Assembly (NCBI GenBank): GCA_928212115.1
Contig: CAKMRJ010005745.1
Span: 67,747,160 to 67,811,159, forward strand
Reading direction: 5' to 3'
From: Lactuca virosa
Taxonomy: Eukaryota; Streptophyta; Magnoliopsida; Asterales; Asteraceae
Length of the DNA: 64,000 bases
Shown here: piece by piece, positions 22,917-33,965 of the stretch
Numbering within the stretch: the first letter of the stretch is position 1
Layout: each line of letters starts with the position of its first letter
The notes under the pieces: generated by a model
What the model was told of the DNA's origin: nothing
What the model saw: only the letters and a program-made list of their open reading frames with translations
Databases searched by the model: none
Program-made: the position numbers and the translations under genes

Positions 22917-24823
22917 GATCCTTTGGTTACCTCTTCTACAGACCCAGTGATAATGTGGGCTTTGTAGCAAGGAGAGGAGTCTTTCGAGAGAAAGACTTCA
23001 TAAGCCAAGGAAACAGTGGGAGGCAAATTGACCTTGAATAAATTCAAGAGTTAAGTGGTAAAGGAACCTCTAACCCTAGCAATCAACCTGAGGAGGAAAC
23101 TCCTGTTGATCCGACTGAGGAGTCTGTACCTCTGAGGCGTTCCACGAGAGTTAGGAATGCACATGTGCATTACTATGGTTTCCATATTACTGCGGAAGGT
23201 GATACACTTATCAGTGATAGCACACTGGTAAGTCTGGCTGAACCTAACAGCTACACGGAAGCCATGGCAGGCCCTGAGGCTGCTAAATGGAAAGAGGCTC
23301 TGGACAACGAGATACAGTCCATGAATGACAATCAAGTTTGGAACTTGGTTGACAATGTACCAGGTCGTAAGACAGTCGGGTGCAAATGGATCTTCAAGTA
23401 GAAGACCGACATGGATGGTAATGTACACACTTATAAGGCGCGACTAGTTGCAAAGGGCTTTTCTCAAACTCCGGGAGTTAATTATGATGAGACCTTTTCG
23501 CCAGTAGCAAATATTAATTCTATCAGAGTTATGCTAGCCATTGCTGCATTTCATGACTATGAAATATGGAAAATGGATGTCAAAACTGCTTTCCTTAATG
23601 GAAAGTTGGCTGAGGATGTTTACATGAGTCATCCAGAGGGTTTTGTCAGCGCAGAGTACCCTAATAGAGTGTGTAAGCTTGAAAAATCCATCTATGGATT
23701 GAAACAAGCACCTCGTAGATGGAATCTTTGTTTCGATGAGAAAGTCAAAGAGTTTGGCTTTTCGAGGAGCGAAGATGAGTCCTGTGTATATGTCAAGGCT
23801 AGTGGTAGTATAGTTAGCTTTTAGTTATTGTATGTGGATTACATACTACTCATAGGAAATGACATCCCAACTCTGCAGGAAGTGAAGTCCTGGATTGGGA
23901 AGTGTTTCGCTATAAAGGACCTTGGAGAAGCTGCATATATCCTAGGGATAAGGATTTTGAGAGACAGGAGTAAAAGACTAATTGGACTTAGTCAGAGAAC
24001 CTATGTGGATAAAGTGTTGAAAAGGTTCAACATGCAGAACTCCAAGAAAGGTGAGTTATCGACCCAGAGTAATACGAGAATGAGTAAGACTCAGAGCCCG
24101 AGTATAGAGGCTGAGATAGCTGAGATGAGTCGAGTACCGTATGCTTCCGCTGTAGGCTCGATCATGTATGATATTACTTGTACTCATCCTGATGTGGCCT
24201 TTAGATTGAGCATGGTCAACAGATATTAGGGGAATCCTGGAAAGGATCACTGGACTGCGGTAAAGAACATTCTCAAGTACCTGCGGAGGACTAAAGATTG
24301 GGTCCTTACCCTCGGTGGGAGTGATGACTTGAGAGTAGTAGGGTATAGTGATGCTAGCTTTCAGACTGATAGGGATAATTTCCACTCTCAGTCAGGCTGG
24401 GTCTTTACCTTAAACGGAGGAGCAATTTCTTGGAAAAGTTCCAAGCAGGAGACAGTGGCTGATTCAACTTGCGAATCAGAGTATATAGCGGCAAACGAGG
24501 CAACAAAGGAGGCTATATGGCTAAAGAACTTCATTGGAGACGTTGGAGTTGTACCAGCTATAAAGGAGCCTATGGAGATTTTCAGTGACAGCAATAGTGC
24601 GGTTGCCTTAGCCAAGGAACCGAGAGATCATGGTAGATCCAGACACATTGATAGAAAATATCACTTCATCAAACATCGAATAGAAGAAGGACTCCTCGTG
24701 GCATAGAGGGTATCATCGGATGAGAACCCAGCAGATCCCATCACGAAGGGACTAAGTAGGGTTAAGCATCTTCAGCATGCAAGGCGCATAGGGCTAAAGG
24801 ATGATATTAGTTTTGGAAATTAG
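22917..24823 (+). pseudogene. pol: RT and RNase H of Copia A (five internal stops, active site changed)
   Basis: Frame 2 runs from the end of integrase to the final TAG at 24821-24823, broken by stops at 23039, 23399, 23822, 24227 and 24704. RT landmarks are AKGFSQTPGVNYDETFSP, KMDVKTAFLNGKL and IYGLKQAPRRWN. The catalytic motif is YVDY (23831-23842), with the second Asp of YVDD changed to Tyr, which by itself would abolish polymerase activity. RNase H shows SDASFQTDRD, VADSTCESEYIAANEA and DSNSAVALAKEP, ending with DPITKGLSRVKHLQ. It is otherwise full length, so this is a recently enough active Copia pol to serve as a reference for the fossils in C, D and E. Confidence 0.93.
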
Positions 24824-25656
24824 ATAGTTTTTGAAATTTGTAAAATGTAATTGACATTTGATGATGAATAAAAGTTGTTGTTTATTTATGGGTAAAGTGT
24901 TGCTATCTTTTGTCAATCGTTTACTATCATTTCATTTTGCATGTTTTGAGTTCCAGAATAATTATGTTATGCTATATCATATTATTAAAACTCTCAACAG
25001 TTGGTCATACGTTGGAAGTAGATATGAATCAAGACTGTCATGAGTTAGGTTGTAGATGTCTAAGATGTTGGACTTAACAATAGTTGCTACAACACTCATG
25101 AGTGCTCATAAGTTCTGAGTATTGGATTCAACCCACACTCACTTGTATCATTTGATGGAATTTATCTCGAGTGATTGTGAGACGGTAATATCATATAAGT
25201 CTTCAAACCTAGAGATATGAGTTGTTGATTATGAGTTGGTTATACATTGATTGTATGAAAACGCATTGGTAACTCGATGTTATAAAACATGCCTTTGTGT
25301 ATGATTCAACAAGTAGTAGAACAAGCATATGAGTCGAAGTTTATTTGTTCCTTCTTGGACTAGAAGCGATATCTGGGCCCCTCGATGATTTTGTGTTAGC
25401 CCATGTACCAGGCCCGGTCAGAACTCAATTGATGTGTTCAATTAAGTTCTATGTCAAACAAATCGGAAATCGGGAAACAAACTGTTGGACAATAAGTAAG
25501 ACATTGTTCCATGTATTTGTCCGGCTGATATCTAGAACAGATGATTATATGATCGCTTATCTAAAATGGAGCTTCATAGTTCAACAGAGTTTTAAGAGCT
25601 ACGATTACCGGTCGGTTCCTGAAGTCATAATTGCAACTATAGTTATTAGACTTATC
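24824..25656 (+). other. 3' untranslated region of A
   Basis: No gene. It matches C 21300-22106, D 27600-28435 and the reverse complement of the first 800 bases after 51527 in E, so this region is shared by the whole family. Confidence 0.8.
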
Positions 25657-25668
25657 CAAGTGGGAGAC
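25657..25668 (+). other. Polypurine tract of A
   Basis: CAAGTGGGAGAC directly precedes the 3' LTR start TGTTCGATAAGG at 25669. Confidence 0.85.
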
Positions 25669-25805
25669 TGTTCGATAAGGTGTCTAAGTCCATAACTATA
25701 TTTGAGATGTACTTGACCCGACCTGGCATGGTCCATTTGGGTTGCACTTCACCCGAACAATTTATATGGATAATCTTTTGAGAATAGTATAAGTTATGAT
25801 TTATT
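25669..25805 (+). mobile_element. 3' LTR of A, first part
   Basis: 137 bases of LTR ending in TTATT (25801-25805), where D is inserted. The LTR resumes after D at 29226. Confidence 0.9.
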
Positions 25806-26541
25806 TGTTGGATTAGTGTCTAAGTCCATAACTATAATTGCCAAGAAGTTAAGACTGCACAAGTTCAATCCATATGAGCTTAGATTTGTCACTAACCTTG
25901 TCTTGAGATTATGGTTTTGACAAATTCACATGGATAGGAACACATACACCATAAAATCTAAGTGTCATAAGGTTTCTCTTCGATTCATGAAAATGATGGT
26001 AAGGAAACATTTTCACTGAGTAGATTTTAAGTAGATAGCAATTGCGATATTTGCATTCTCAAAAGTCGTTAGTGGAGCGTGTGTGGTTAACCGGCACACT
26101 AACATGGATTTGTGAGGAATGGAAAAGGTCTAAACAATTGAGACTATAATTACGACATCCCTTTTCATAGTTCTGAAATTGTTTAGACACACATGTGTGC
26201 TATCTAAGGAAAGGTGTATGATTTTGATAAAGTTTTTATCAAAGCATCTCGTATCAGAAGTCTGAATTTTGTTAAGAAAGTCAATAAAGTATTGATTTCT
26301 AGAAGTCCAGCTGATTTCTGAGTACATTTCAAAGCTAGTGGGAGCATAAATGTTATACTAATAATCATCATGTTAGTGGGAGCATGATAATTATGATAAG
26401 TATTGCAAGTTAGCAATGTTAATTATAGAAAAACAAAAGTTCAATTGGGAAAAAGTTGTTTTTCTATAATTAAGGGAGAGGAAATTGTACTTCATTTCAA
26501 TTCTAAAAGTTTAGATTGAGGTGTTAATCATCTTTAGTCAA

Positions 26542-26543
<2 letters not shown>

Positions 26544-26609
<66 letters not shown>
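26544..26609. repeat. (AT)n microsatellite in D
   Basis: About 66 bases of pure AT in the fossil region; E has a short ATATAT in the equivalent place (about 53269-53277). Confidence 0.95.
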
Positions 26610-26612
<3 letters not shown>

Positions 26613-28446
26613 TTTTATGTTGGAATGGCTCAACATAAGGAAATTCTATATATGGGTCCATTATTTTCGTTCTAAAATTCGATTATGATTACGGCATCCC
26701 TTTTCATAATCTGAATTTTGAGAACATGGCAAATAGAAATAGAAATATCATAGCAAAAGACTGGTCCAGTATCATGTCTTTATGTGAGACATCATGAATC
26801 GTGTCCCGTATGCTTCTCATATAGGATCAATTGCATGTGCTATAATATTCATCTGTTCTAAATTTTTCCAAATGCCTAGAGCATTAAGAGGGAAAAAGTA
26901 CTAGAACTGGATATCACTAATTTGATTAAGCAATTGTCGAGGACAATATAAGGTTTACCAAAGATTGGTTGCTCAAGGACAGTTGAAAGTATATTGTTAA
27001 TTTTGGAAGGACCATATTGACATATTCTGAAAAGATGCAACTCTTGTTAAGAGGTGATAGTCAAAATGAGAATATGGAAATATTCCCATAGGTGGAAGTT
27101 ATTCATTAAATCTGTGTAAGATTAGGAAACTTAATGAAAGAAGGATGTTCAAAGCAATGTAATTTGAATTTGAGACTTCGTTTCCATGGAATAATCTCCA
27201 TTGGAATACTCTGTAATGTATGATGACAAGTCTTTGTGACTTTGTGCATAATCATTACAAGAGAATCAATGCATATAAGTTTAGAATCTAGCAGATTTAG
27301 GTAAATTGGCTAGAATTTGGAATTCTTGCATTTGCAGTAAGGATTTGGGATTGTGAAATGAGAATCATTGGAATTATGTTCAATCGATCTATTTCACAAA
27401 GTAAAAGATCATAGACAAACTTAGTGTGCATACTTGGTCTATGGCATAACTAATGTTTAGACAAACATAGTGTGCATACTTGGTGTATGGCATGACTAGT
27501 GTTTAGAAAACATAGTGTACATGCTTGGAGCATGGGACAACTATTGTTTTAATTCAAGTATAAAGTTGATAGTTGAAACAGTATACAATGAATAATGTGT
27601 AATCAATATGGTGATAAATAAAAGGTGTTTTATTTATATTCATAAGTTCTGAGACCATATTGGATTCGATTATTCTTGTGTTTCACTTTGCATGTTTTGA
27701 CTTCCATAATAACTAGGTCGTTCTTTCCGAATGACTAAGTTATTCAAACCCTCCACAGTCGGTCATATGTTGGAAGTAGATATGAATCAAGACTGTCATG
27801 AAGCTGGTTTGTAGATGTCCAAGGTAGTGGACATAGCAAGACTTGCTGCAACATTCATGAGTGCTCATAAGTTCTGAGTATTGGATTAAAACCACGCTCA
27901 TTTGACTCACTTTATGGATTTTATCACGAGTGATCACGAGACGATAATATCTTATATTCTTCAAACCTAGAGATATGAGTTGTTGCCTATGATTTGGTTA
28001 TACATTGATTGTACGAAAACGCATTGGTAACTCGATGTTATAAAACGTACCTTTGTGTATGATTCAACAAGTAGTAGAACAATCATATGAGTCGAAGTTT
28101 ATCCATTCCTTTTACCCTTGAAGGGATAAAAGCGATATATGTGGGCCGCTCGATGATTTAGTGATGACACCCCGAAGTGCTTGGTCAAGCCAAGACTAAT
28201 ATGATTTGTTCAATTAGTCGGTCGTCATAAATCAGAAATCGGGAAACAACAAATGGACAGAGAGAATGATTATAACCCATGTCTCAGTCCATATGATATC
28301 TAGAATGGAGAAATATATGATCCCTTATCTAATGGACGCGTCATTGATTTGTTCAGAGTTCGACATCAGCTTTTAAGAGCTACGATTGCTAGTCGGGTTT
28401 TGAAGTCATACGGAATAATAGTTTTAGACTTATTCAAGTGGGAGAC

Positions 28447-29220
28447 TATTGGATTAGTGTCTAAGTCCATAACTATAATTGGTATGTACTTGACCTGATT
28501 GGCATGGTCCATTTGGGTTGCATGGCATCAGAACAATTTGGATAGACTTTTGTGAGAAAAGGATAATTATGATTTGTTAATATATTATAAGTTCTAATAT
28601 ATTAATATGAAATCATATTATTTAATTAGTATTGACCAAAGATTAATTTGGAATTAATATTGTGATCAAAAGGAGACTAATTAAATATATGGGGATTGAT
28701 TGTGTAAATCATTCATTCTTATATATGTGGGCTGATGATCCCTAGTTCTTCATGTTGGGCTAAACCCATGGAGTAACCCATGGATACTCCATGGAGGTTT
28801 TAACCCATGGAGAATGAAGAATATGGAAAGACATGGGTTACATGGTGTAACCCTAGTAGCCACCATATATAAGGACCCCATGGCTCAAGAAATTGGCACT
28901 AGTGTGTGTACCCATGAGGGCTTGCCAATTTGAGCATAAGAACCTTTTCTCTCAAGTTATTCCAAGATGTTGGTGATGTTGTGTGAACCATTTGAGTTGT
29001 CACACTTGAGGCACTAGGCTCTTAAGCTCCATGGAATCAAGCTACAACAAAGAGGTATGTATTTCTACTAGAATTTATATTATATGTTCTTCATAATATG
29101 CTAGTTAGAACAATACCTTGGAAACATTGATATTTGCATGTATAATAGAGAAAACATAGATTCAAGGTATTTAGGGTTGCATGTACACCTTAGGAGTGTT
29201 AGAATGCTCAAAACCCTTCA
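28447..29220 (+). mobile_element. 3' LTR of D
   Basis: TATTGGATTAGTGTCTAAG at the start, CAAAACCCTTCA at the end. Followed by TTATT. Confidence 0.9.
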
Positions 29221-29844
29221 TTATTAATATATTATAAGTTCTAATATATTAATATGAAATGATATTATTTAATTAGTCTTGATCTAAAATTAATTTAGAA
29301 TTAATTTGGTGATCAAAAGTGTGGCTAATTAAATATGGACTCTTGTATTTATATAGTGTGGGCTAATGCTTATTTAGAATGGGCTAGGCTTGCATGGTAA
29401 GTCCATGCAGCTTTAACCCATGGATCTCATGGAAATGAAAAGTCATGGGTATTAGGGTTTACATGGATGTAACCCTAATCCATCACACTATATAAAGGAG
29501 TCTTTGGCACTTGATTTTGCACTAGTTGTGTGTGAGAACTAAGGGTGGCCGATTTCTAGAAGTGTTATACTATTCTCTAAAGTTTCCAAGGTTTGTGGTG
29601 ATTTGTGACTTCCATTTGAGGCATCCACATTATTGGTGCTGGGCTCTCAAACTCCAAGCAATCAACCACTACTAAAAGGTATGTAACTCTACTAGCTTAT
29701 TATGTTTCAAAGTTCCCCATGCCATGCTAGTTAGGTTAAGACCCTTGGGAAAACAAATTTGCACGTATCTTAGTAAAACATAGATCCAAGGTTTCTAGGG
29801 TTGCATGTACACCATAGAAGTGTTAGAATGCTCAAAACCCATCA
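29221..29844 (+). mobile_element. 3' LTR of A, second part
   Basis: Starts with the duplicated TTATT and ends CAAAACCCATCA. Positions 29397-29844 match the 5' LTR 320-777. TATATAAAG lies at about 29491. Total 3' LTR length without D is 756 bases. Confidence 0.92.
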
Positions 29845-31226
29845 GAAGCTTTAAAGGAGAATGACCGAAAGGAAGAACGTTTAGGCAAAATGTTGGTGTT
29901 CGGTGCGAATATTCAAGGATTGAAGGTATTCAAAGATGGGTGAAGTAAGAGATCTTCTGATGGAAGGAGCCCACAAGACCATGTACTCGATTCATCCCAC
30001 CAGCACAAAAATATATAGGGATCTGAAACCCTACTACTGGTGGCTGACGATGAAGCTCGATGTTGCAAAGTATGTGGCCGGGTGTGTGACATGTGCAAGA
30101 GTTAAGGCACAACATCAGAAACCGTACGGGAGTTTAGAACCTTTACCTATCCCCATGGGTAAATGAGAGTACATCACCATGGATTTTGTCACTAAACTGC
30201 CCAGGACGAAGGACGGTCACGAAATGATTTGGGTGGTCGTTGATCGGTTCACTAAGAGTGCACACTCCATAGCAGCCAATGAAAGATGTTCTATAGATAA
30301 TCTTGCAAACGCTTACGTGAAGGAAGTAGTAAGACTTCACGGTGTTCCTTTAACTATTGTAGCAGATCGTGATAGTCGTTTCACGATAAGGTTTTGGAGG
30401 AGTCTACAAGAGGAATTGGGTACGAAGATGTGTTTAAGTACAATTTACCATCCACAAACCGATGGTCAGAGTGAAAGAACGATTCAAAAACCGAAAGATA
30501 TGCTAAGAGCATGTATCCTGGAGTTCCAAGGTAACTGGGATGAGCACTTACCCCTGGTAGAGTTTTCCTACCACAATAGTTACAACTCGAGCATCAAGAT
30601 GGCACTTTATCAAGCTTTGTGTGGACAGAAGTGTCGTACACCGTCGTGTTGGCTTGAAGCCGGAGAAAAGCATTTTATGGGCCCCGGGATAGTCCATCAG
30701 ACTGCCGAAAAGTTGAAAGGTGATTATAGAAAGGATGTTAGCAGCTCAGGATCGTCAAAAGAGATATGCTGACAAGAAAAGACAACTGATGACCTTCGAA
30801 GTTGGAGATTCGGTTTTGCTTAAAGTCTCACCATAGAAGGGACTTATAAGATTTTAAAAGAGAGGAAAGTTGAGTCCAAGGTTTATTAGAGCGGTCAATG
30901 TTCTTCAGAAGATTGCGAACCAAGCTTAGAAGCTCGAATTACTAGAAGAACTAGATGCTATTCATAACACCTTCCATGTTTGTTAATTGAGGAAGTTTAC
31001 GGGAGAAGTTCCTGACGTAATTCCAATTTCAGAGCTAAGAGTGGACGAGAATAAGAGACCAATCGAAGAGCCCGAAGCGATTAAGGACCGTAAGACAAAA
31101 AGGTTACAACGCAAGATGGTCGACTTAGTGCTTGTGCGATGGAAACATTCGAATGGGCCAAATCTCACTTGGGAAACGGTGAGTGACATGATGAGTCGCT
31201 ATCCGCATTCGTTTGCTGATGCATGA
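29845..31226 (+). pseudogene. pol: Gypsy integrase and chromodomain-like tail of element H (stops, one frameshift)
   Basis: Sequence after the A LTR enters a Ty3/Gypsy pol at the end of the RNase H-integrase linker. The zinc-binding HHCC is intact (AHKTMYSIH, CVTCARVK). Catalytic residues are seen in MDFVTKLP, VADRDSRF and DGQSERTIQ. A stop lies at 30164-30166. A frameshift near 30740 leads to frame 3, where the GPY/F-type region is degraded (GKLSPRFIRAV) and four stops occur. The C-terminal part (31050-31226) ends LVRWKHSNGPNLTWETVSDM, matching the chromodomain-like tail of plant chromoviruses of the Tekay/Del type. RT and RNase H lie left of A, outside the window. This element is the host into which A jumped. 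Confidence 0.88.
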
Positions 31227-31247
31227 TTCCGGGACGGAATCATCCTA

Positions 31248-31260
31248 AGGGGGAGAGAAT
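31248..31260 (+). other. Polypurine tract of H
   Basis: AAGGGGGAGAGAA immediately precedes the LTR start TGTAACGCTCG at 31261. Confidence 0.88.
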
Positions 31261-32087
31261 TGTAACGCTCGTGTTTCTGGGCTAAGCATTAATGATGATG
31301 TAATAGTCTATGTCAACCATTGTAACTCATTTTGAAGTAATAAAGATGAATTATTTGAGTATTATGTGAATTATGTGAATTTATGTGCTTTATACTTAAT
31401 TATGATGATATAATAAATTAAGAATGAAAATAAGCATCAAAATAGAATGTTATATAAGCCCGATATCAATGAAGAAATATGTAGTTGTCGTGACAAGGAT
31501 TCCGGAGATATAAAGAACGCCGAAATCCGGGTTATAACGAAGAAGTTATGACCTTTCGAAGTTTCGCGACAGAACCGGCACGACACTGCGTGACGAAAAT
31601 AGTGAATTTACGATAGAATGATTTTCGGCCTTGGTGATCTAAACGAAAGTCGTAGCATACGTTAAACCAAGAGCGTACATAAAAAGAACAGCCAAATATG
31701 ACTTCGTATGAGGAAGTTATCATTTTTTTAAGTTTCGAATCAGCAGTACACAACCTGGAGTTCGAATTATAGATCGAACGATTTTTAGCCGACACAACCT
31801 AAACGAGAATTCAAGATCTCGTCAATAGGAGCTCAACGATAAAAAGACATACGAAAATGGAGTCCGTTTGTAGGAGTTATGAGTTTTACAATGTTATTTA
31901 GCAGTGTAATCTTCTCATACTATTAGGTTTAAAATCGGTCGAGAATTAACCGAAGAAGTGTAAGCGAAATCATAGAGTACGGTCCCACCTACGCGTGGAT
32001 ATAAAGAACGTCAAAAACGGAGCTCGCATGCAAAAGTTATGAAACTTTTAAGTCAGAATGTCAAATTGCGAGACTGGGTGAGAGCCT

Positions 32088-32312
32088 ACACCCCGTGTAG
32101 AGAAGGGACGCCCAGCGTCCAAGGTACGCCCAACGTACGAGAAGATTACACCCAGCGGTCTTGCCTTGCATGGTCCGAAACGTTCCACGTCAATCCCTCC
32201 GAAGAGTGACACGCGTTGTACGGCCCTCGCTCCTACGTGTCGCGTACGCAGGTACGCCCAACGTACCGATGAACGCCCGGCATACCCGAAGACTACGCCC
32301 AACGTATCCGAA
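32088..32312. repeat. ACGCCCAACGT word cluster upstream of the TATA box of H
   Basis: Variants of TACGCCCAACGTACG occur about six times, including 32121-32141 and 32250-32264, and end about 10-20 bases before the TATA box at 32323. Each is a short imperfect palindrome around GTAC/CGT. Confidence 0.75.
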
Positions 32313-32687
32313 GTGTAGTGGCTATAAATAGAGTTCTGAAGCCATGCGTTTTTCTCACATCTTCCAACTTCTCTTTCTTTCTCTACTCTTTCTCTAGACT
32401 ATCCTAACCCCCCCCCCCCTAAAGCCTAGGGCACCTGCCTGGCATTAGAAGGAAGCCCCGGAGCACCCGAAGGCTCCGAGAAAAAGAGTTTTTCGGTTTG
32501 AAACTATGCCCGTGTAGAACCCGGTTTTTCAAGCAAACTTCCTAGTTTCGTCAAAGATAATTATTTTAAGAAGCGAAACGCTGTCCAAATCACCTCCTTA
32601 TCAGGTGAGTGCATAGTTACTTTCATCTTACACATAGATATGAAGTATTTTATATAAATTACATGTTATGTGTGCATATTATCTGTA

Positions 32688-33075
32688 TACTTGAGATCCA
32701 TGATAGATGAAAGATTTAAACTTTGTTTTTCAGACCTAAACCTTTTTCTTCAGATCTGAACCGTATGTGTAATTTCTTTTTTTGATCTACCCGTATATGT
32801 ATTTTATACTTGAGATCTATGCTAGATAAAAGATTTAAGCTTTGTTTTTCAGATCTAAACCTTTTTCTTCAGATCTGAACCATATGTGTAATTTCTTTGT
32901 TTAGATCTAACCCGTATGTATATTTTATACTTGATATCTATGCTAGATGAAAGATTTAAACTTTGTTTTTCACATCTAAACCTTTTTCTTCAGATCTTAA
33001 CCGTATGTGTAATTTCTTTTTCACATCTAAACCTTTTCTTCAGATCTGAACTGTATATGTATTTTATATCTACAA
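32688..33075 (+). repeat. 120-bp tandem repeat in the LTR of H
   Basis: Units start with TACTTGAGATC at 32688 and 32807 and a variant at 32928 (periods 119 and 121), followed by a partial unit. Each contains TTTTTCAGATCTAAACC and CTTCAGATCTGAAC. Confidence 0.9.
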
Positions 33076-33965
33076 ATATGTTGGGTAAAACATGGGTAGA
33101 TGCAATAGTTGGTGTGTCATGAAAGATGAGTTGGAGGATGAGATAAAAGGTGACATAGATTATGAGATGAGGGTGAGAGGTGAAAAATGAGAGAAACCTT
33201 TACCCAAGCGTTGGCCCCGTCATCTAGCAGAGTATGGATGACAACCACAGACTATTCTAGATGGTCCAGTGGAACACTAGCAGGCTCGCAACCTGTAGGT
33301 GTGTGAACAATATGTTCATCAGATGTACTCTAAAAACCCATTGGCATGTATTGCGGGTGGACTCCCGAAAATAATACTGTCAATAAATGAGAGCTATGGA
33401 CTTAGAACCCGTTGGATGAACCCTGGAAACTATGGATTTAGTGCCTGTTGTATAAACCCTGGCGACGATGGACTTCGTGCATATTCCTTAGAAAAATCCT
33501 TAGGAATGAGTGATAGATGATTCTTAGGGTAGATCCTTAGGGATTAAACAAGATAACAGGGATGGGTAATTGGGTTAAATGTTTGATGATAAAAACATAA
33601 TAAGTTTATTATTGTGGGTTGAAAATCCCTATGTACTCACCAGGTTTCCCAACATGACCCACTCAGTTTATTTGTATCACAGGTGTCGATATAAAGCAAC
33701 ATTACACCGAGGGATTAAAGAGATGTAGATCAATAGTGTAAATGAATGTATGTTCTGTTTATGATTATGTTATTGTATTGACGTTGACATCCCAAGGTTT
33801 TGAAAAGATTAAAATACATTTCTTCGGAAATGATTTGATAACATATTTATCATGTTTTTCTCGGAACAAAATTCCGCAACACTTTTCTTTAAAAGTATAC
33901 TCTAATTTTGAAAATGAAGCATAAACAAATCGGTCTTTTCTGGCCGTGAAAATAGGGATGTCTCA

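Larger units (their letters stand above)
25806..29220 (+). mobile_element. Element D: gag-less relative of C inserted in the 3' LTR of A
   Basis: D is flanked by TTATT at 25801-25805 and 29221-29225. Only 35 bases of its 5' LTR remain (25806-25840) before a junction to fossil RT sequence equivalent to C near 19735, so leader, PBS and gag are deleted. It keeps the fossil (RVPYASHIGSIACAIIF at 26800-26850), the 3' region, the PPT GTGGGAGAC and a 774-bp 3' LTR (28447-29220) that starts TATTGG. The fossil contains an (AT)n run and an extra copy of the leader motif (26065-26102). Confidence 0.9.
320..29844 (+). mobile_element. Element A: Ty1/Copia retrotransposon, host of insertions B, C and D
   Basis: A is one Copia element split into pieces: 320-3608, 16300-17068, 22917-25805 and 29221-29844. 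The pieces are collinear and each break is flanked by a 5-bp duplication (ATTAC, GATCC, TTATT). Its reading frame continues exactly across B and C: frame 2 before and after each insertion. Visible order is LTR, PBS, long leader, gag, protease, integrase, RT, RNase H, 3' untranslated region, PPT, LTR, which is the Copia order (integrase before RT). All coding parts carry stops or frameshifts, so this copy is dead. It is inserted in Gypsy element H. The 5-base site copy after the 3' LTR is GAAGC at 29845-29849; the left copy is outside the window. Confidence 0.9.
31261..33965 (+). mobile_element. 3' LTR of H (Gypsy, about 2.7 kb)
   Basis: The start TGTAACGC follows the PPT. The end is set at GGGATGTCTCA by analogy with GGGATGTTACA in element I and is less certain. 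It holds GTGGATATAAAGAACGTC at about 31995, a block also found in the LTRs of I and G, a TATA box TATAAATA at 32323-32330, a run of 12 C at 32408-32419, and a 120-bp tandem repeat. No gene. Confidence 0.75.
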
